From: Pseudomonas sp. R5(2019)
GTDB lineage: Bacteria; Pseudomonadota; Gammaproteobacteria; Pseudomonadales; Pseudomonadaceae
Assembly (NCBI RefSeq): GCF_009905435.1
Contig: NZ_JAAAMT010000010.1
Location: 83,960 to 147,959, forward strand
Reading direction: 5' to 3'
DNA: 64,000 bases
Position 1 is the stretch's first letter; every line of letters starts with the position of its first letter. The translations under genes and the position numbers were made by a program. Under the pieces are notes generated by a model. That model did not search any database. It saw only the letters and a program-made list of their open reading frames with translations, and was not told the DNA's origin. This document shows positions 1-10,836 of this stretch, piece after piece.

Positions 1-625
1 TCACCTCTACGGCCGTCCGCTGGAAACCCTGCTGGCGACCTGGGGTATCAGCCTGATCCTGATCCAGGCCATCCGCCTGATCTTCGGTGCGCAGAACGTC
101 GAGGTCGCCAACCCGGCGTGGCTGTCGGGCGGGCTGCAAGTACTGCCCAACCTCGTACTGCCCTATAACCGCATGGTAATCATCGCCTTCGCGCTGTTTG
201 TGGTGGTGCTCACCTGGCTGCTGCTGAACAAGACCCGCCTGGGCCTGAACGTTCGCGCCGTCACCCAGAACCGCAACATGGCTGCCTGCTGCGGCGTGCC
301 CACCGGCAAGGTCGACATGCTCGCCTTCGGTCTGGGCTCCGGTATCGCCGGCCTCGGGGGTGTTGCCTTGAGCCAGATCGGCAACGTCGGCCCAGACCTG
401 GGCCAAAGCTACATCATCGACTCGTTCCTGGTGGTGGTGCTCGGCGGCGTCGGCCAGCTGGCCGGCAGTGTCTCGGCCGCGTTTGGACTGGGCATCGCCA
501 ACAAGATCCTCGAACCGCAAATCGGCGCGGTATTGGGCAAAATCCTGATCCTGGCGCTGATCATTCTGTTTATCCAGAAACGTCCGCAAGGTCTGTTCGC
601 ATTGAAAGGACGGGGGATCGACTGA
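1..625 (+). CDS. urtB: Urea ABC transporter permease UrtB (3' part only)
   Basis: Inner-membrane permease of the high-affinity urea transporter (branched-chain amino-acid permease family). The reading frame is open from base 2, so the gene begins upstream of the window and only the last 207 residues are seen. Several hydrophobic helices are visible, with the family segment LNVRAVTQNRNMAACCGV and the C-terminal end FIQKRPQGLFALKG, typical of LivH/UrtB proteins. Its stop overlaps the urtC start by one base (TGATG), so the two are translationally coupled. The binding protein UrtA is expected upstream, outside the window. UrtB rather than LivH is inferred from the downstream urtCDE and ure genes. 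Confidence 0.93.
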   Translation, partial: HLYGRPLETLLATWGISLILIQAIRLIFGAQNVEVANPAWLSGGLQVLPNLVLPYNRMVIIAFALFVVVLTWLLLNKTRLGLNVRAVTQNRNMAACCGVPTGKVDMLAFGLGSGIAGLGGVALSQIGNVGPDLGQSYIIDSFLVVVLGGVGQLAGSVSAAFGLGIANKILEPQIGAVLGKILILALIILFIQKRPQGLFALKGRGID

Positions 626-1700
626 TGAATCAGCCATTGATGGTAACCGCCGCGCAAAAGGCCGGCCCCAAGGTGACGCTCGCGGTCGGTGGCCTGGTGC
701 TGCTGGTGCTGCTGGCCTTGCCGCTGCTGTCGCTGCTGCCGGCAGACAACAGCCTGCAAGTCTCGGCCTACACCCTGACGCTGGTCGGCAAGATCCTCTG
801 CTACGCCATTGTCGCGCTGGCGCTGGATCTGGTCTGGGGCTATGCCGGGCTGCTCTCGCTCGGCCACGGCCTGTTCTTCGCCCTGGGCGGCTACGCCATG
901 GGCATGTACCTGATGCGCGAAGCGGCCGGCGACGGCCTGCCGGCGTTCATGACCTTCCTGTCGTGGAGCGAGCTGCCCTGGTACTGGGTGGGCACCGACC
1001 ACTTCCTCTGGGCCCTGTGCCTGGTGGTACTGGCGCCCGGCGCGCTGGCGTTCGTGTTCGGCTACTTCGCCTTCCGCTCGCGGATCAAGGGCGTGTATTT
1101 CTCGATCATGACCCAGGCCCTGACCTTCGCCGGCATGCTGTTGTTCTTTCGCAACGAGACCGGCTTTGGCGGCAACAACGGCTTCACTAACTTTCGCAGC
1201 ATCCTGGGCTTTGACATCACCTCCCAGGGCACCCGTGCGGTGCTGTTTCTGCTGACCGTGTTGCTGTTGGTCGCCAGCCTCGTGCTCGGCTGGCGCCTGG
1301 CCCGCAGCAAGTTCGGCCGGGTGCTGACCGCGCTGCGCGATGCCGAGAACCGCCTGATGTTCTGCGGTTACGACCCACGGGGCTTCAAGCTCTTTATCTG
1401 GGTGCTGAGCGCCGTGCTGTGCGGTTTGGCCGGAGCCTTGTACGTGCCGCAGGTGGGCATCATCAACCCCAGCGAGATGTCGCCGACCAACTCGATTGAA
1501 GCCGCCGTCTGGGTGGCCCTCGGCGGGCGCGGCACGCTGATCGGCCCGCTGCTGGGCGCAGGCCTGGTCAACGGCATGAAGAGCTGGTTCACCGTGGCCT
1601 TCCCCGAGTACTGGCTGTTCTTCCTGGGTGCCCTGTTTATCGTGGTCACCCTGTACCTGCCCACGGGCGTCATCGGGCTGATGAAAAAGAGGGGCGAACA

Positions 1701-1704
<4 letters not shown>
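625..1704 (+). CDS. urtC: Urea ABC transporter permease UrtC
   Basis: Second inner-membrane permease of the urea importer (LivM-type), 359 aa. The N-terminal part has several hydrophobic helices, followed by the conserved segment ALDLVWGYAGLLSLGHGLFF found in LivM/UrtC proteins. The end LPTGVIGLMKKRGEQ is typical of the family. It starts in the urtB stop (TGATG) and its own stop overlaps the urtD start (ATGA), which indicates tight co-translation. Assignment to urea rather than amino-acid transport rests on context (urtDE, ureDABC) and on the long periplasmic insert between helices seen in UrtC. Confidence 0.94.
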
Positions 1705-2576
<872 letters not shown>

Positions 2577-2594
2577 AGAAAAAAGGATCCGTAC

Positions 2595-3293
2595 ATGCTG
2601 CAAGTCGACACGCTTCACCAGTACTACGGCGGAAGCCACATCCTGCGCGGCCTGTCTTTCCAGGTGAAGGTCGGGGAAGTCACCTGCCTGCTCGGACGCA
2701 ACGGCGTGGGCAAGACCACCCTGCTCAAATGCCTGATGGGCCTGCTGCCGGCCAAGGAAGGCAGCGTGAACTGGGAAGGCAAGCCGATCACCGGCTTCAA
2801 GCCGCACCAGCGGGTGCATGCCGGCATCGCCTATGTGCCTCAGGGTCGCGAAATCTTCGCTCGCCTGACGGTGGAAGAAAACCTGCTGATGGGCCTGTCG
2901 CGCTTCCCCGGCTCCGAAGCCAGGGAAGTGCCGGCGTTTATCTACGAGCTGTTCCCGGTCCTGCAGCAAATGAAACACCGACGCGGCGGCGATCTTTCCG
3001 GAGGCCAACAGCAACAGCTTGCCATTGGCAGAGCGCTGGCGAGCCGTCCGCGCCTGTTGATTCTCGACGAACCCACCGAAGGCATTCAGCCGTCGGTGAT
3101 CAAGGAAATCGGCGCGGTGATCAAGAAGCTCGCCGCGCGCGGTGACATGGCGATCCTGCTGGTCGAGCAGTTCTACGACTTTGCCGCGGAGCTGGCCGAT
3201 CAGTACCTGGTGATGTCGCGTGGCGAGATCGTCCAGCAAGGCCGTGGCGAAAATATGGAAGCCGAAGGTGTGCGCGGGCTGGTTACCATCTAA
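2595..3293 (+). CDS. urtE: Urea ABC transporter ATP-binding protein UrtE
   Basis: Second cytoplasmic ATPase of the urea importer (LivF-like), 232 aa. It has Walker [13 protein letters not shown] near residue 35, signature [15 protein letters not shown], Walker [15 protein letters not shown] and switch histidine-region [10 protein letters not shown]. It lies 18 bp after urtD with an AGGA-type ribosome site. It is followed after 35 bp by ureD on the same strand, so uptake and hydrolysis genes are probably one transcription unit. Confidence 0.95.
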   Translation: MLQVDTLHQYYGGSHILRGLSFQVKVGEVTCLLGRNGVGKTTLLKCLMGLLPAKEGSVNWEGKPITGFKPHQRVHAGIAYVPQGREIFARLTVEENLLMGLSRFPGSEAREVPAFIYELFPVLQQMKHRRGGDLSGGQQQQLAIGRALASRPRLLILDEPTEGIQPSVIKEIGAVIKKLAARGDMAILLVEQFYDFAAELADQYLVMSRGEIVQQGRGENMEAEGVRGLVTI

Positions 3294-3328
3294 CCTGCCA
3301 GGCGCTGCCCAGAAGAACGATAACGAAG

Positions 3329-4168
3329 ATGAATTTGCCTGCCTTTGACACTGTCTACACCCCGAGCTGGCATGCCGAGCTGGAGCTGGCCTACGCCCGC
3401 TTCGGTGACGCAACCCGCCCGACCTGCCGCCGCCACCTGGGGCCCTTGCGCGTACAAAAGCACCTGTACGCCGAAGGCCCGCAGGTGTGCCAGCACATCA
3501 TCGTCCACCCGCCTGGCGGCATTGCCGGTGGCGACCGGCTGGACATCAGCGCCCGCATCGAAGCCGACGCCTGGGCGCAATTGACCAGCCCCGGCGCCGC
3601 CAAGTGGTATCGCGCTGCCGGGCCCGCCTATCAGAACCTGAGCCTCAAGGTTGCCGCCGGCGCCACACTGGAATGGCTGCCCCAGGAGACCATCGTCTTC
3701 AGCGCGGCCCAGGCCGAGCTCACCACTCGGATCGACCTCAGTGGCGACGCCAGGCTGTTCTACTGGGATGTGGTGGCCCTCGGGCGTCCGGCCAGTGGCG
3801 AACGCTTCGAGCGCGGGCACTTCCAGTCGCAACTGGACATCCGCCGCGACGGCCAGTTGATCTGGCACGAGCGCCAGCGCGTGGAAGGTGACGACGGCCT
3901 GCTCGACTCGCCCATCGGGCTTGGCGGCCAACCGGTGTTCGCAACCCTGTTGGTGACAGGCGTTATTGATGCGACCCTGCTGGAGCAGTGCCGCGCGCTG
4001 ACCACCCCGGTACGCGGCGACCTGACCCAGCTGCCCGGCTTGCTGGTGGCGCGCTGCCTGGCCAGTGAAGCCCTGCACGCGCGCGACTGGCTGATCAGCC
4101 TGTGGCGCCTGCTGCGCCCGGCATTGCTTGGCCGTGAAGCCGTTGCCCCGCGCATCTGGCACACCTGA
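3329..4168 (+). CDS. ureD: Urease accessory protein UreD
   Basis: Urease maturation factor (UreD/UreH family), 279 aa. It binds the apo-urease and forms the UreDFG platform that delivers nickel. Recognisable family segments are the N-terminal [28 protein letters not shown] (the conserved P-P-G-G-(I/L)-x-x-G-D core, residues about 57-66), and WLPQETIVF followed later by [12 protein letters not shown]. Length matches the family. It sits directly before ureA, the usual order in pseudomonads. The other maturation genes ureEFG are 11 kb away at 15.5-17.3 kb. Confidence 0.95.
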   Translation: MNLPAFDTVYTPSWHAELELAYARFGDATRPTCRRHLGPLRVQKHLYAEGPQVCQHIIVHPPGGIAGGDRLDISARIEADAWAQLTSPGAAKWYRAAGPAYQNLSLKVAAGATLEWLPQETIVFSAAQAELTTRIDLSGDARLFYWDVVALGRPASGERFERGHFQSQLDIRRDGQLIWHERQRVEGDDGLLDSPIGLGGQPVFATLLVTGVIDATLLEQCRALTTPVRGDLTQLPGLLVARCLASEALHARDWLISLWRLLRPALLGREAVAPRIWHT

Positions 4169-4197
4169 ATTCAACGAAAGACCGAAACGGACCCGAC

Positions 4198-4500
4198 ATG
4201 GACCTGACTCCACGCGAAAAAGACAAACTGTTGATCTTCACTGCCGGCCTGGTGGCGGAACGGCGCCTGGCCCGTGGCGTGAAGCTCAACTACCCGGAAG
4301 CGATGGCGTACATTTGCGCCGCCCTGCTCGAAGGCGCCCGCGACGGCCAGACCGTCGCCCAGTTGATGCACTACGGCACCACCCTGCTCAGCCGTGAGCA
4401 GGTGATGGAAGGCATCCCGGAGATGATCCCCGAGATCCAGGTCGAAGCCACCTTTCCCGACGGGACCAAGCTGGTCACCGTCCACCAACCCATCGCCTGA
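4198..4500 (+). CDS. ureA: Urease gamma subunit
   Basis: Small structural subunit of urease (100 aa, the normal length). It assembles as (UreABC)3 in the cytoplasm to hydrolyse urea to ammonia and carbamate. It starts [20 protein letters not shown] and contains the conserved [10 protein letters not shown] and [20 protein letters not shown] segments. It is followed by two acetyltransferase genes before ureB, so the usual ureA-ureB adjacency is broken. Confidence 0.97.
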   Translation: MDLTPREKDKLLIFTAGLVAERRLARGVKLNYPEAMAYICAALLEGARDGQTVAQLMHYGTTLLSREQVMEGIPEMIPEIQVEATFPDGTKLVTVHQPIA

Positions 4501-4509
4501 GCCTTGATC

Positions 4510-5043
4510 ATGCCCCCTACCGTACGCGATGCGGCCCAGGCCGATCTGCCTGGCATCCGCGACATCTACAACGACGCCGTACTCAACACCACGGCGATCT
4601 GGAATGAACAACCCGTGGACCTGGACAACCGCCAGGCCTGGTTCACTGCACGCCAGGCCCAGGGTTACCCGATCCTGGTGGCCGTCGACGCCGACAACGC
4701 CGTCCTCGGCTACGCTTCGTTCGGTGACTGGCGGCCGTTTGAAGGCTTCCGTCACAGCGTCGAACATTCGGTGTATATCCGCGCCGACCAACGCGGCCAA
4801 GGCCTCGGCCCGCTGCTCATGAACACCCTGATCGAGCGCGCCCGGGCCTGCAATAAACACGTGATGGTGGCCGCCATCGAAAGCGGCAACACAGGCTCCG
4901 TGCGCCTGCACGAGCGCCTGGGCTTCACCGTCACCGGCCAGATGCCCCAGGTGGGCGTCAAATTCGGCCGCTGGCTGGACCTGACCTTTATGCAGTTGAT
5001 CCTCAACCCGGGTGCTCAACCGCCTGCGAACCCTTCGGAGTAA
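4510..5043 (+). CDS. GNAT acetyltransferase, phosphinothricin/methionine-sulfoximine type
   Basis: Predicted acetyl-CoA-dependent N-acetyltransferase of the PAT/PitA family, 177 aa from the ATG at 4510. An in-frame TTG six bases upstream is a weaker start. Motifs are the N-terminal VRDAAQADLPGIRDIYNDAV, the acetyl-CoA loop ADQRGQGLGPLLM (Q/R-x-x-G-x-G/A type) and ESGNTGSVRLHERLGF. Family members acetylate glutamine-synthetase inhibitors such as methionine sulfoximine or sulfone, or phosphinothricin. As I recall, P. aeruginosa carries a homologue (PA4866) at the same place inside its urease cluster. The link to nitrogen metabolism is contextual; the natural substrate is not shown by sequence. 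Confidence 0.85.
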   Translation: MPPTVRDAAQADLPGIRDIYNDAVLNTTAIWNEQPVDLDNRQAWFTARQAQGYPILVAVDADNAVLGYASFGDWRPFEGFRHSVEHSVYIRADQRGQGLGPLLMNTLIERARACNKHVMVAAIESGNTGSVRLHERLGFTVTGQMPQVGVKFGRWLDLTFMQLILNPGAQPPANPSE

Positions 5044-5888
<845 letters not shown>

Positions 5889-5898
5889 GACCTAGCCC

Positions 5899-6112
5899 TA
5901 ATGCCAGTCAGTTAAGGAATAGAACGCTGCAACACCTAATGTAGGAGCGGACCCGGCCGCGATGGGCTGCGAAGCGGCCCCGGCGATTCCGAAACCGCCC
6001 GCATTCGCAGGGCTTGTCGTAGATATCACCGGCCTTGGGGGCTGCTGCGCAGCCCATCGCGGCCAGGTCCGCTCCTACAAGGGTTGCGTTGTTCCTTAAC
6101 TGACAGGCATTA
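5899..6112. mobile_element. IS4-like MITE carrying a 140-bp REPIN (copy 1)
   Basis: A 214-bp non-coding element between ureB and ureC. Its ends are inverted repeats: left TAATGCCAGTCAGTTAAGGAA (first bases at 5899), right the complement of TAATGCCTGTCAGTTAAGGAA ending at 6112. The end sequence resembles the terminal repeat of IS4-family insertion sequences as I remember it. Flanking decamers GACCTAGCCC (5889-5898) and GGGCTTGCCC (6113-6122) match at 7 of 10 positions, consistent with an old target duplication. The interior 5940-6079 is a REPIN. There is no transposase, so it would depend on an enzyme elsewhere. A second copy with the same ends is at 36194-36347. Confidence 0.72.
5940..6079. 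repeat. REPIN, GTAGGAGCGGACC type with long spacer
   Basis: Two inverted arms begin and end with TGTAGGAGCGGACC(C/T)GGCC and its complement, 140 bp overall. The spacer contains a segment (from about 5986, CGATTCCGAAACCGCCCGCA) that is clearly homologous to that of the 140-bp REPIN at 19159-19298, so the two are copies of one composite element rather than independent REP pairs. Confidence 0.85.
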
Positions 6113-6163
6113 GGGCTTGCCCGCGATCGACCGCACAGCGGTCGCAACCAGCAAGGAATTGAA

Positions 6164-7864
6164 ATGAAAATCTCCAGACAAGCCTACGCCGACATGTTCG
6201 GCCCCACCGTCGGCGACCGCGTGCGCCTGGCCGACACCGAGCTGTGGATCGAGGTCGAACAGGACTTCACCACCTACGGCGAAGAAGTGAAATTCGGTGG
6301 CGGCAAGGTCATCCGCGACGGCATGGGCCAGAGCCAGCTGCTGGCCGCTGAAGTGGTCGATACACTGATCACCAATGCCCTGATCATCGATCACTGGGGC
6401 ATCGTCAAGGCCGACGTCGGTCTCAAGGACGGCCGCATCGCCGCCATCGGCAAGGCCGGCAACCCGGACATCCAGCCCGACGTGACCATCGCCATCGGTG
6501 CCAGCACCGAAGTGATTGCCGGTGAAGGCATGATCCTCACCGCCGGCGGTATCGACACGCACATCCACTTCATTTGCCCGCAGCAGATCGAAGAAGCCCT
6601 GATGAGCGGCGTCACCACCATGATCGGCGGCGGCACCGGGCCTGCCACCGGCACCAACGCCACCACCTGCACTTCGGGCCCGTGGCACATGGCGCGCATG
6701 CTCCAGGCTGCCGACGCCTTTGCGATGAACATCGGTTTTACCGGCAAGGGCAACGCCAGCCTGCCGGAGCCGTTGATCGAGCAGGTCAAGGCCGGTGCCA
6801 TTGGCCTGAAGCTGCACGAAGACTGGGGTACCACCCCCGCGTCGATCGACAACTGTCTGAGCGTGGCCGACCAGTACGATGTGCAGGTGGCGATCCACAC
6901 CGACACCCTCAACGAGTCCGGCTTCGTCGAAGCCACCCTGGACGCCTTCAAGGGCCGCACCATTCACACCTACCACACCGAAGGTGCCGGCGGTGGCCAC
7001 GCGCCCGACATCATCAAGGCCTGCGGCTTCCCGAACGTGCTGCCCAGTTCCACCAACCCGACCCGGCCGTTTACCCGCAACACCATCGACGAACATCTGG
7101 ACATGCTCATGGTCTGCCACCACCTGGACCCGAGCATCGCCGAAGACGTGGCCTTCGCGGAAAGCCGCATCCGCCGCGAAACCATCGCCGCCGAAGACAT
7201 CCTCCACGACCTCGGTGCGTTTTCGATGATCAGCTCCGACAGCCAGGCCATGGGCCGGGTCGGCGAGGTGATCACCCGCACCTGGCAGACCGCCGACAAG
7301 ATGAAAAAGCAGCGCGGCCCCCTGCCCGAGGACGGCCCCGGCAACGATAACTTCCGCGCCAAGCGCTACATCGCCAAATACACCATCAACCCGGCGATCA
7401 CCCACGGCATCAGCCATGAAGTGGGTTCGATCGAAGTGGGCAAATGGGCCGACCTGGTGCTCTGGCGCCCGGCCTTCTTTGGTGTGAAACCGACGCTGAT
7501 CCTCAAGGGCGGGGCCATTGCTGCCAGCCTGATGGGCGACGCCAACGCCTCGATCCCGACGCCGCAACCGGTTCACTACCGACCGATGTTCGCAAGCTAT
7601 GCCGGCTCGCGCCACGCCACCAGCCTGACCTTTATCAGCCAGGCAGCACGGGACGCCGGCGTGCCGGAAAGCCTGGGGCTGAAGAAAAAGATAGGGGTGG
7701 TGAAAGGCTGCAGGACGGTGCGCAAGACCGACCTGATTCATAACGGCTACCTGCCGGACATCGACGTCGACCCGCAAACCTACCAGGTCAAGGCCGACGG
7801 CCAGCTGCTCTGGTGCGAGCCGGCCGACGAATTGCCAATGGCGCAGCGCTATTTCCTGTTCTAA
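6164..7864 (+). CDS. ureC: Urease alpha (catalytic) subunit
   Basis: Catalytic nickel subunit of urease, 566 aa, full length. Visible active-site residues are the DTHIHF pair (His133, His135), the lysine of GLKLHEDWG (Lys216, the residue carbamylated to bridge the two Ni ions), His245 in [11 protein letters not shown], His271 in HTEGAGGGH, Cys318 of the flap in MVCHHLDP and Asp359 in ISSDSQAMG. All are intact, so the enzyme should be active. An AAGGAATTGAA ribosome site precedes the ATG. It is separated from ureB by a MITE, and a REPIN lies just after the stop. Confidence 0.98.
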   Translation: MKISRQAYADMFGPTVGDRVRLADTELWIEVEQDFTTYGEEVKFGGGKVIRDGMGQSQLLAAEVVDTLITNALIIDHWGIVKADVGLKDGRIAAIGKAGNPDIQPDVTIAIGASTEVIAGEGMILTAGGIDTHIHFICPQQIEEALMSGVTTMIGGGTGPATGTNATTCTSGPWHMARMLQAADAFAMNIGFTGKGNASLPEPLIEQVKAGAIGLKLHEDWGTTPASIDNCLSVADQYDVQVAIHTDTLNESGFVEATLDAFKGRTIHTYHTEGAGGGHAPDIIKACGFPNVLPSSTNPTRPFTRNTIDEHLDMLMVCHHLDPSIAEDVAFAESRIRRETIAAEDILHDLGAFSMISSDSQAMGRVGEVITRTWQTADKMKKQRGPLPEDGPGNDNFRAKRYIAKYTINPAITHGISHEVGSIEVGKWADLVLWRPAFFGVKPTLILKGGAIAASLMGDANASIPTPQPVHYRPMFASYAGSRHATSLTFISQAARDAGVPESLGLKKKIGVVKGCRTVRKTDLIHNGYLPDIDVDPQTYQVKADGQLLWCEPADELPMAQRYFLF

Positions 7865-7886
7865 CCCAACTGCAGAGGTCACTCAT

Positions 7887-7975
7887 TGTGGGAGCGGATT
7901 TATCCGCGAACAGCTCCACCGCAGTGTGTCAGGCAAAACACGGTGAGGCTATTCGCGGATAAATCCGCTCCCACA
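7887..7975. repeat. REPIN, GTGGGAGCGGATTTATCCGCGAA type
   Basis: Inverted arms TGTGGGAGCGGATTTATCCG at the left and its exact complement at the right, 89 bp in all, immediately downstream of ureC. The same family is at 36232-36320 (inside the second MITE) and, in the opposite orientation, at 42635-42712. It may act as an mRNA 3' stabiliser; no U-tract terminator is evident. Confidence 0.9.
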
Positions 7976-8010
7976 TTATTCAAGGCATGACTCGGAAATG
8001 GGGGTCGTCC

Positions 8011-8313
8011 TTAAAGCACAAACCGGCTCAGGCGCCGCTTGAGCTGATCGTTCTCCCGACGCAGCTGCTGGACCTCCTCCAGCAGCTCCATCGCCAGGGC
8101 CACGCCTTCCCATTCCAGTTCCAGGTCGTCGTGCAGCTTTTTCGCGCGTTTGGCGACCACCGGCGCGAAGTCATCGAACAGCCACTCATCGGGCGTTCGC
8201 CCCTGAGGTTCAAGAATGCCGTGTTCGACGATTTCGATCACGTAGGCGCGGGGGAGGTCCACCGCCTGACAGAAGCTATTCATGTCCAGTTGAACCATCA
8301 GGGTACTGTTCAT
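8011..8313 (-). CDS. cbpM: Chaperone modulator CbpM
   Basis: Predicted modulator of the DnaJ-like co-chaperone CbpA, 100 aa. It has a MerR-like N-terminal helical region (DMNSFCQAVDLPRAYVIEIV, then HGILEP) and an alpha-helical C-terminal tail rich in Leu, Glu and Arg (ALAMELLEEVQQLRRENDQL), which matches CbpM proteins that inhibit CbpA by binding its J-domain. It starts 2 bp after the cbpA stop, so it is expressed from the cbpA promoter at 9318-9345. Confidence 0.9.
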   Translation of the reverse strand: MNSTLMVQLDMNSFCQAVDLPRAYVIEIVEHGILEPQGRTPDEWLFDDFAPVVAKRAKKLHDDLELEWEGVALAMELLEEVQQLRRENDQLKRRLSRFVL

Positions 8314-8315
8314 CG

Positions 8316-9278
8316 TCAGCTACTCCATAGAGATCGGGGATTGAACGCCGCCTGCTCCGACAAGGTTTTCCACAGCTCTTTGGTGGCTTCGTCGGAATGA
8401 GCCGGCATCACCACTTTCAATTGTGCGAACAGATCGCCGCGATGGCCCTGTTTGTCCAGCAACCCCTTGCCCTTGACCCGCAGGCGCTGGCCGCTCTGGC
8501 TGTCGGCACGGATGGTCAGGTGGATCCGGCCGGTCAGGGTCGGCACCTCCACCTTTGTCCCCAGTGCAGCTTCCCACGGCGCCAGCGGCACAGTGATGAT
8601 CAGGTTATGACCTTCGACATCGAACAGCGGATGCGGTGCCAGGCGGATAATCAGGTACAAGTCGCCGCTGGCCCCACCGCCCACGCCCGGCGCACCCTGG
8701 CCCTTGAGGCGGATGCGCTCGCCATCGCTGACCCCAGCCGGGATCTTGACGTTGAGGGTCTTGGTGGTATCGCCGATGCGATGACCGGCGGCATTGTATT
8801 GCGGCACCTGGAAGCTGATTTTTTTCGATTCCTGGGCCAGGGTTTCTTCCAGAAATACCGCCAATTCCATTTCCACGTCTTGCCCTCGCCGCCCGGCGCT
8901 GCGTTGATGGCCGCGCCCGAACGGGTTGCCGCCGCTGTTGCCACGCCCGGCCTGGCCGAAAATGGAGCTGAAAAAGTCAGAGAAATCGCCGGCGCTTTCC
9001 TGGCCAAAGCCACCGCCACGGCTTTCCCAACCCGGCGGGCCCTGGAACGGCCGGCCGTGCTGGCCGTACTTGCGCAATTCGTCGTATTCGGCGCGTTTTT
9101 CCGGACTGCTCAGGGCTTCATAAGCCTCACTGGCTTCCTTGAATTTGTTTTCGGCGTTGTGCTCCTTGCTCACGTCGGGGTGATACTTGCGCGCGAGCTT
9201 GCGGTAGGCGGTCTTGATCGCCTTGTCGTCCGCCGTCGGCTCTACGCCCAGTATCTTGTAGTAGTCTTTGAAGTCCAT
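8316..9278 (-). CDS. cbpA: DnaJ-class co-chaperone CbpA (curved DNA-binding protein)
   Basis: Cytoplasmic Hsp40 co-chaperone, 320 aa. The J-domain (residues 1-70) has [20 protein letters not shown] and the HPD triad (KYHPDVSKE). A Gly/Phe/Arg-rich linker (about 75-130) precedes two beta-domains of the DnaJ C-terminal type. The Cys-rich zinc region of true DnaJ is absent, which identifies CbpA rather than DnaJ. It forms a pair with cbpM and is divergent from an Hsp70 gene at 9429. A strong heat-shock promoter lies upstream. Confidence 0.95.
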   Translation of the reverse strand: MDFKDYYKILGVEPTADDKAIKTAYRKLARKYHPDVSKEHNAENKFKEASEAYEALSSPEKRAEYDELRKYGQHGRPFQGPPGWESRGGGFGQESAGDFSDFFSSIFGQAGRGNSGGNPFGRGHQRSAGRRGQDVEMELAVFLEETLAQESKKISFQVPQYNAAGHRIGDTTKTLNVKIPAGVSDGERIRLKGQGAPGVGGGASGDLYLIIRLAPHPLFDVEGHNLIITVPLAPWEAALGTKVEVPTLTGRIHLTIRADSQSGQRLRVKGKGLLDKQGHRGDLFAQLKVVMPAHSDEATKELWKTLSEQAAFNPRSLWSS

Positions 9279-9317
9279 CTAAGGATCACCATCCTGATTA
9301 AATCGGCAAAAATCTGA

Positions 9318-9345
9318 AGATTGGGGTCAAGCATAGCCTTTCAAG
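9318..9345 (-). promoter_or_regulatory. Sigma-32 (RpoH) heat-shock promoter of cbpA-cbpM
   Basis: Reading the minus strand, CTTGAA (9345-9340), a 13-bp spacer and CCCCAATCT (9326-9318) match the enterobacterial/pseudomonad RpoH consensus CTTGAA-N13-CCCCATnT almost completely. Transcription would begin near 9310, giving a leader of about 30 nt before the cbpA ATG at 9278. The position is right for a functional promoter. Confidence 0.82.
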
Positions 9346-9367
9346 GTATCCGATGGATCACTGGCCC

Positions 9368-9396
9368 TTCGATTCTGTTCGCGACTGGCATACACT
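9368..9396 (+). promoter_or_regulatory. Possible sigma-70 promoter of the Hsp70 gene
   Basis: TTCGAT (9368-9373), 17 bp, then TACACT (9391-9396). Both hexamers are reasonable but imperfect. The start would be near 9403, about 26 nt before the ATG at 9429. It sits back-to-back with the cbpA heat-shock promoter. Confidence 0.4.
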
Positions 9397-9428
9397 GCGC
9401 GGCCGTTTTTTTCCGGAAAGCTCAAGAC

Positions 9429-10694
9429 ATGACTAGCGCTGCCCCTGCCCATGCCTGCGGTATCGATTTCGGCACCTCCAACTCCACTGTCGGCTGGCAC
9501 CGTCCGGGCATGGAATCGCTGATCGCACTGGAAGACGGCAAGATCACCCTGCCCTCGGTGGTTTTCTTCAACATCGAGGAGCGCCGCCCGGCGTACGGCC
9601 GCCTGGCCCTGCACGAATACCTGGAAGGCTACGAGGGGCGCCTGATGCGCTCGCTCAAGAGCCTGCTCGGCTCCAAGTTGATCAAGCATGACACCAGCGT
9701 GCTGGGCACTGCCCTGCCGTTCAAGGACCTGCTGGGCATGTTTATCGGCGAGCTGAAAAAGCGCGCCGAACAGAACGCCGGCCGCGACTTCGACGAAGTG
9801 GTGCTGGGCCGCCCGGTGTTTTTCGTCGACGATGATGCGGCGGCCGACCAGGAGGCTCAGGATACGCTGGAAGAAGTCGCCAAGAAGATCGGCTTTAAGG
9901 AAGTGTCCTTCCAGTACGAACCTATCGCTGCGGCATTTGACTACGAGTCGACCATCGAGCGCGAAGAGCTGGTGCTGATTGTCGACATCGGCGGTGGTAC
10001 CTCCGACTTCTCGCTGGTGCGCCTGTCGCCAGAGCGCCGCATGGTCGATAACCGCCACGACGACATCCTCGCCACCGGCGGCGTGCACATCGGCGGGACT
10101 GACTTCGACAAGCAACTGTCCCTGCAGGGCGTGATGCCACTGTTCGGTTATGGCAGCCGGATGAAAAGCCAGGCGCTGATGCCCACCAGCCATCACATGA
10201 ACCTGGCGACCTGGCACACCATCAACTCGGTGTACTCGCAAAAGTCCAGGCTGGCCCTGGGCAGCATGCGCTACGACATCCAGGACACCGACGGTATCGA
10301 CCGCCTGTTCAAGCTGATCGATCAGCGCGCCGGGCACTGGCTGGCCATGGAAGTGGAAGAGACCAAGATCCAGCTGACCGAAACCGAAAGCCGGCTGGTG
10401 GCACTGGACCGTATCGAGCCAGGCCTGAGCGTGAACCTGACCCGTGCGCTGTTCGAAGACGCCATCGATAACCTGCTCGAACGCGTGCGCGCCAGTGTCG
10501 GCAACCTGCTGAACCAGGCTGGCGTGGGTGTTGACCAAGTGGACACGGTGTTCTTCACCGGTGGTTCCAGCGGCATTCCGGCGCTGCGCAACAGCGTCGC
10601 GGCCATGCTGCCGAATGCACGGCACGTGGAAGGCAACATCTTCGGCAGCATCGGCAGCGGTTTGGCGATCGAAGCGCGCAAGCGTTACGGCTGA
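9429..10694 (+). CDS. yegD: YegD-type Hsp70 family protein
   Basis: Hsp70/actin-fold ATPase, 421 aa from the ATG at 9429. Phosphate-binding motifs are present: GIDFGTSNSTVG (phosphate 1), IVDIGGGTSDFSLVRL (phosphate 2) and FFTGGSSGIPALRNSV (adenosine). It lacks the C-terminal substrate-binding domain of DnaK, as YegD proteins do, so a classical folding cycle is unlikely. The function of YegD is not established. The divergent arrangement with the J-protein CbpA is suggestive of a chaperone link (inference). Confidence 0.88.
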   Translation: MTSAAPAHACGIDFGTSNSTVGWHRPGMESLIALEDGKITLPSVVFFNIEERRPAYGRLALHEYLEGYEGRLMRSLKSLLGSKLIKHDTSVLGTALPFKDLLGMFIGELKKRAEQNAGRDFDEVVLGRPVFFVDDDAAADQEAQDTLEEVAKKIGFKEVSFQYEPIAAAFDYESTIEREELVLIVDIGGGTSDFSLVRLSPERRMVDNRHDDILATGGVHIGGTDFDKQLSLQGVMPLFGYGSRMKSQALMPTSHHMNLATWHTINSVYSQKSRLALGSMRYDIQDTDGIDRLFKLIDQRAGHWLAMEVEETKIQLTETESRLVALDRIEPGLSVNLTRALFEDAIDNLLERVRASVGNLLNQAGVGVDQVDTVFFTGGSSGIPALRNSVAAMLPNARHVEGNIFGSIGSGLAIEARKRYG

Positions 10695-10732
10695 ACCCCA
10701 CAGCCGGCCCTCCACTGATTGCATGCGGCGGG

Positions 10733-10818
10733 TGTAGGAGCGGACCTGGCCGCGATGGGCTGCGAAGCAGACCCCTGGGGCCGCTGCGCGCCCCATCGCG
10801 GCCAGGTCCGCTCCTACA
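10733..10818. repeat. REPIN, GTAGGAGCGGACC type with short spacer
   Basis: Arms TGTAGGAGCGGACCTGGCCG and complement, 86 bp total, between the Hsp70 and AI-2E permease genes, which are convergent. The arms are like those of the 140-bp elements at 5940 and 19159, but the long internal spacer is missing, so this is a shorter variant of the same family. Confidence 0.9.
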
Positions 10819-10836
10819 AGTGTTTGGGCCGTTGTA

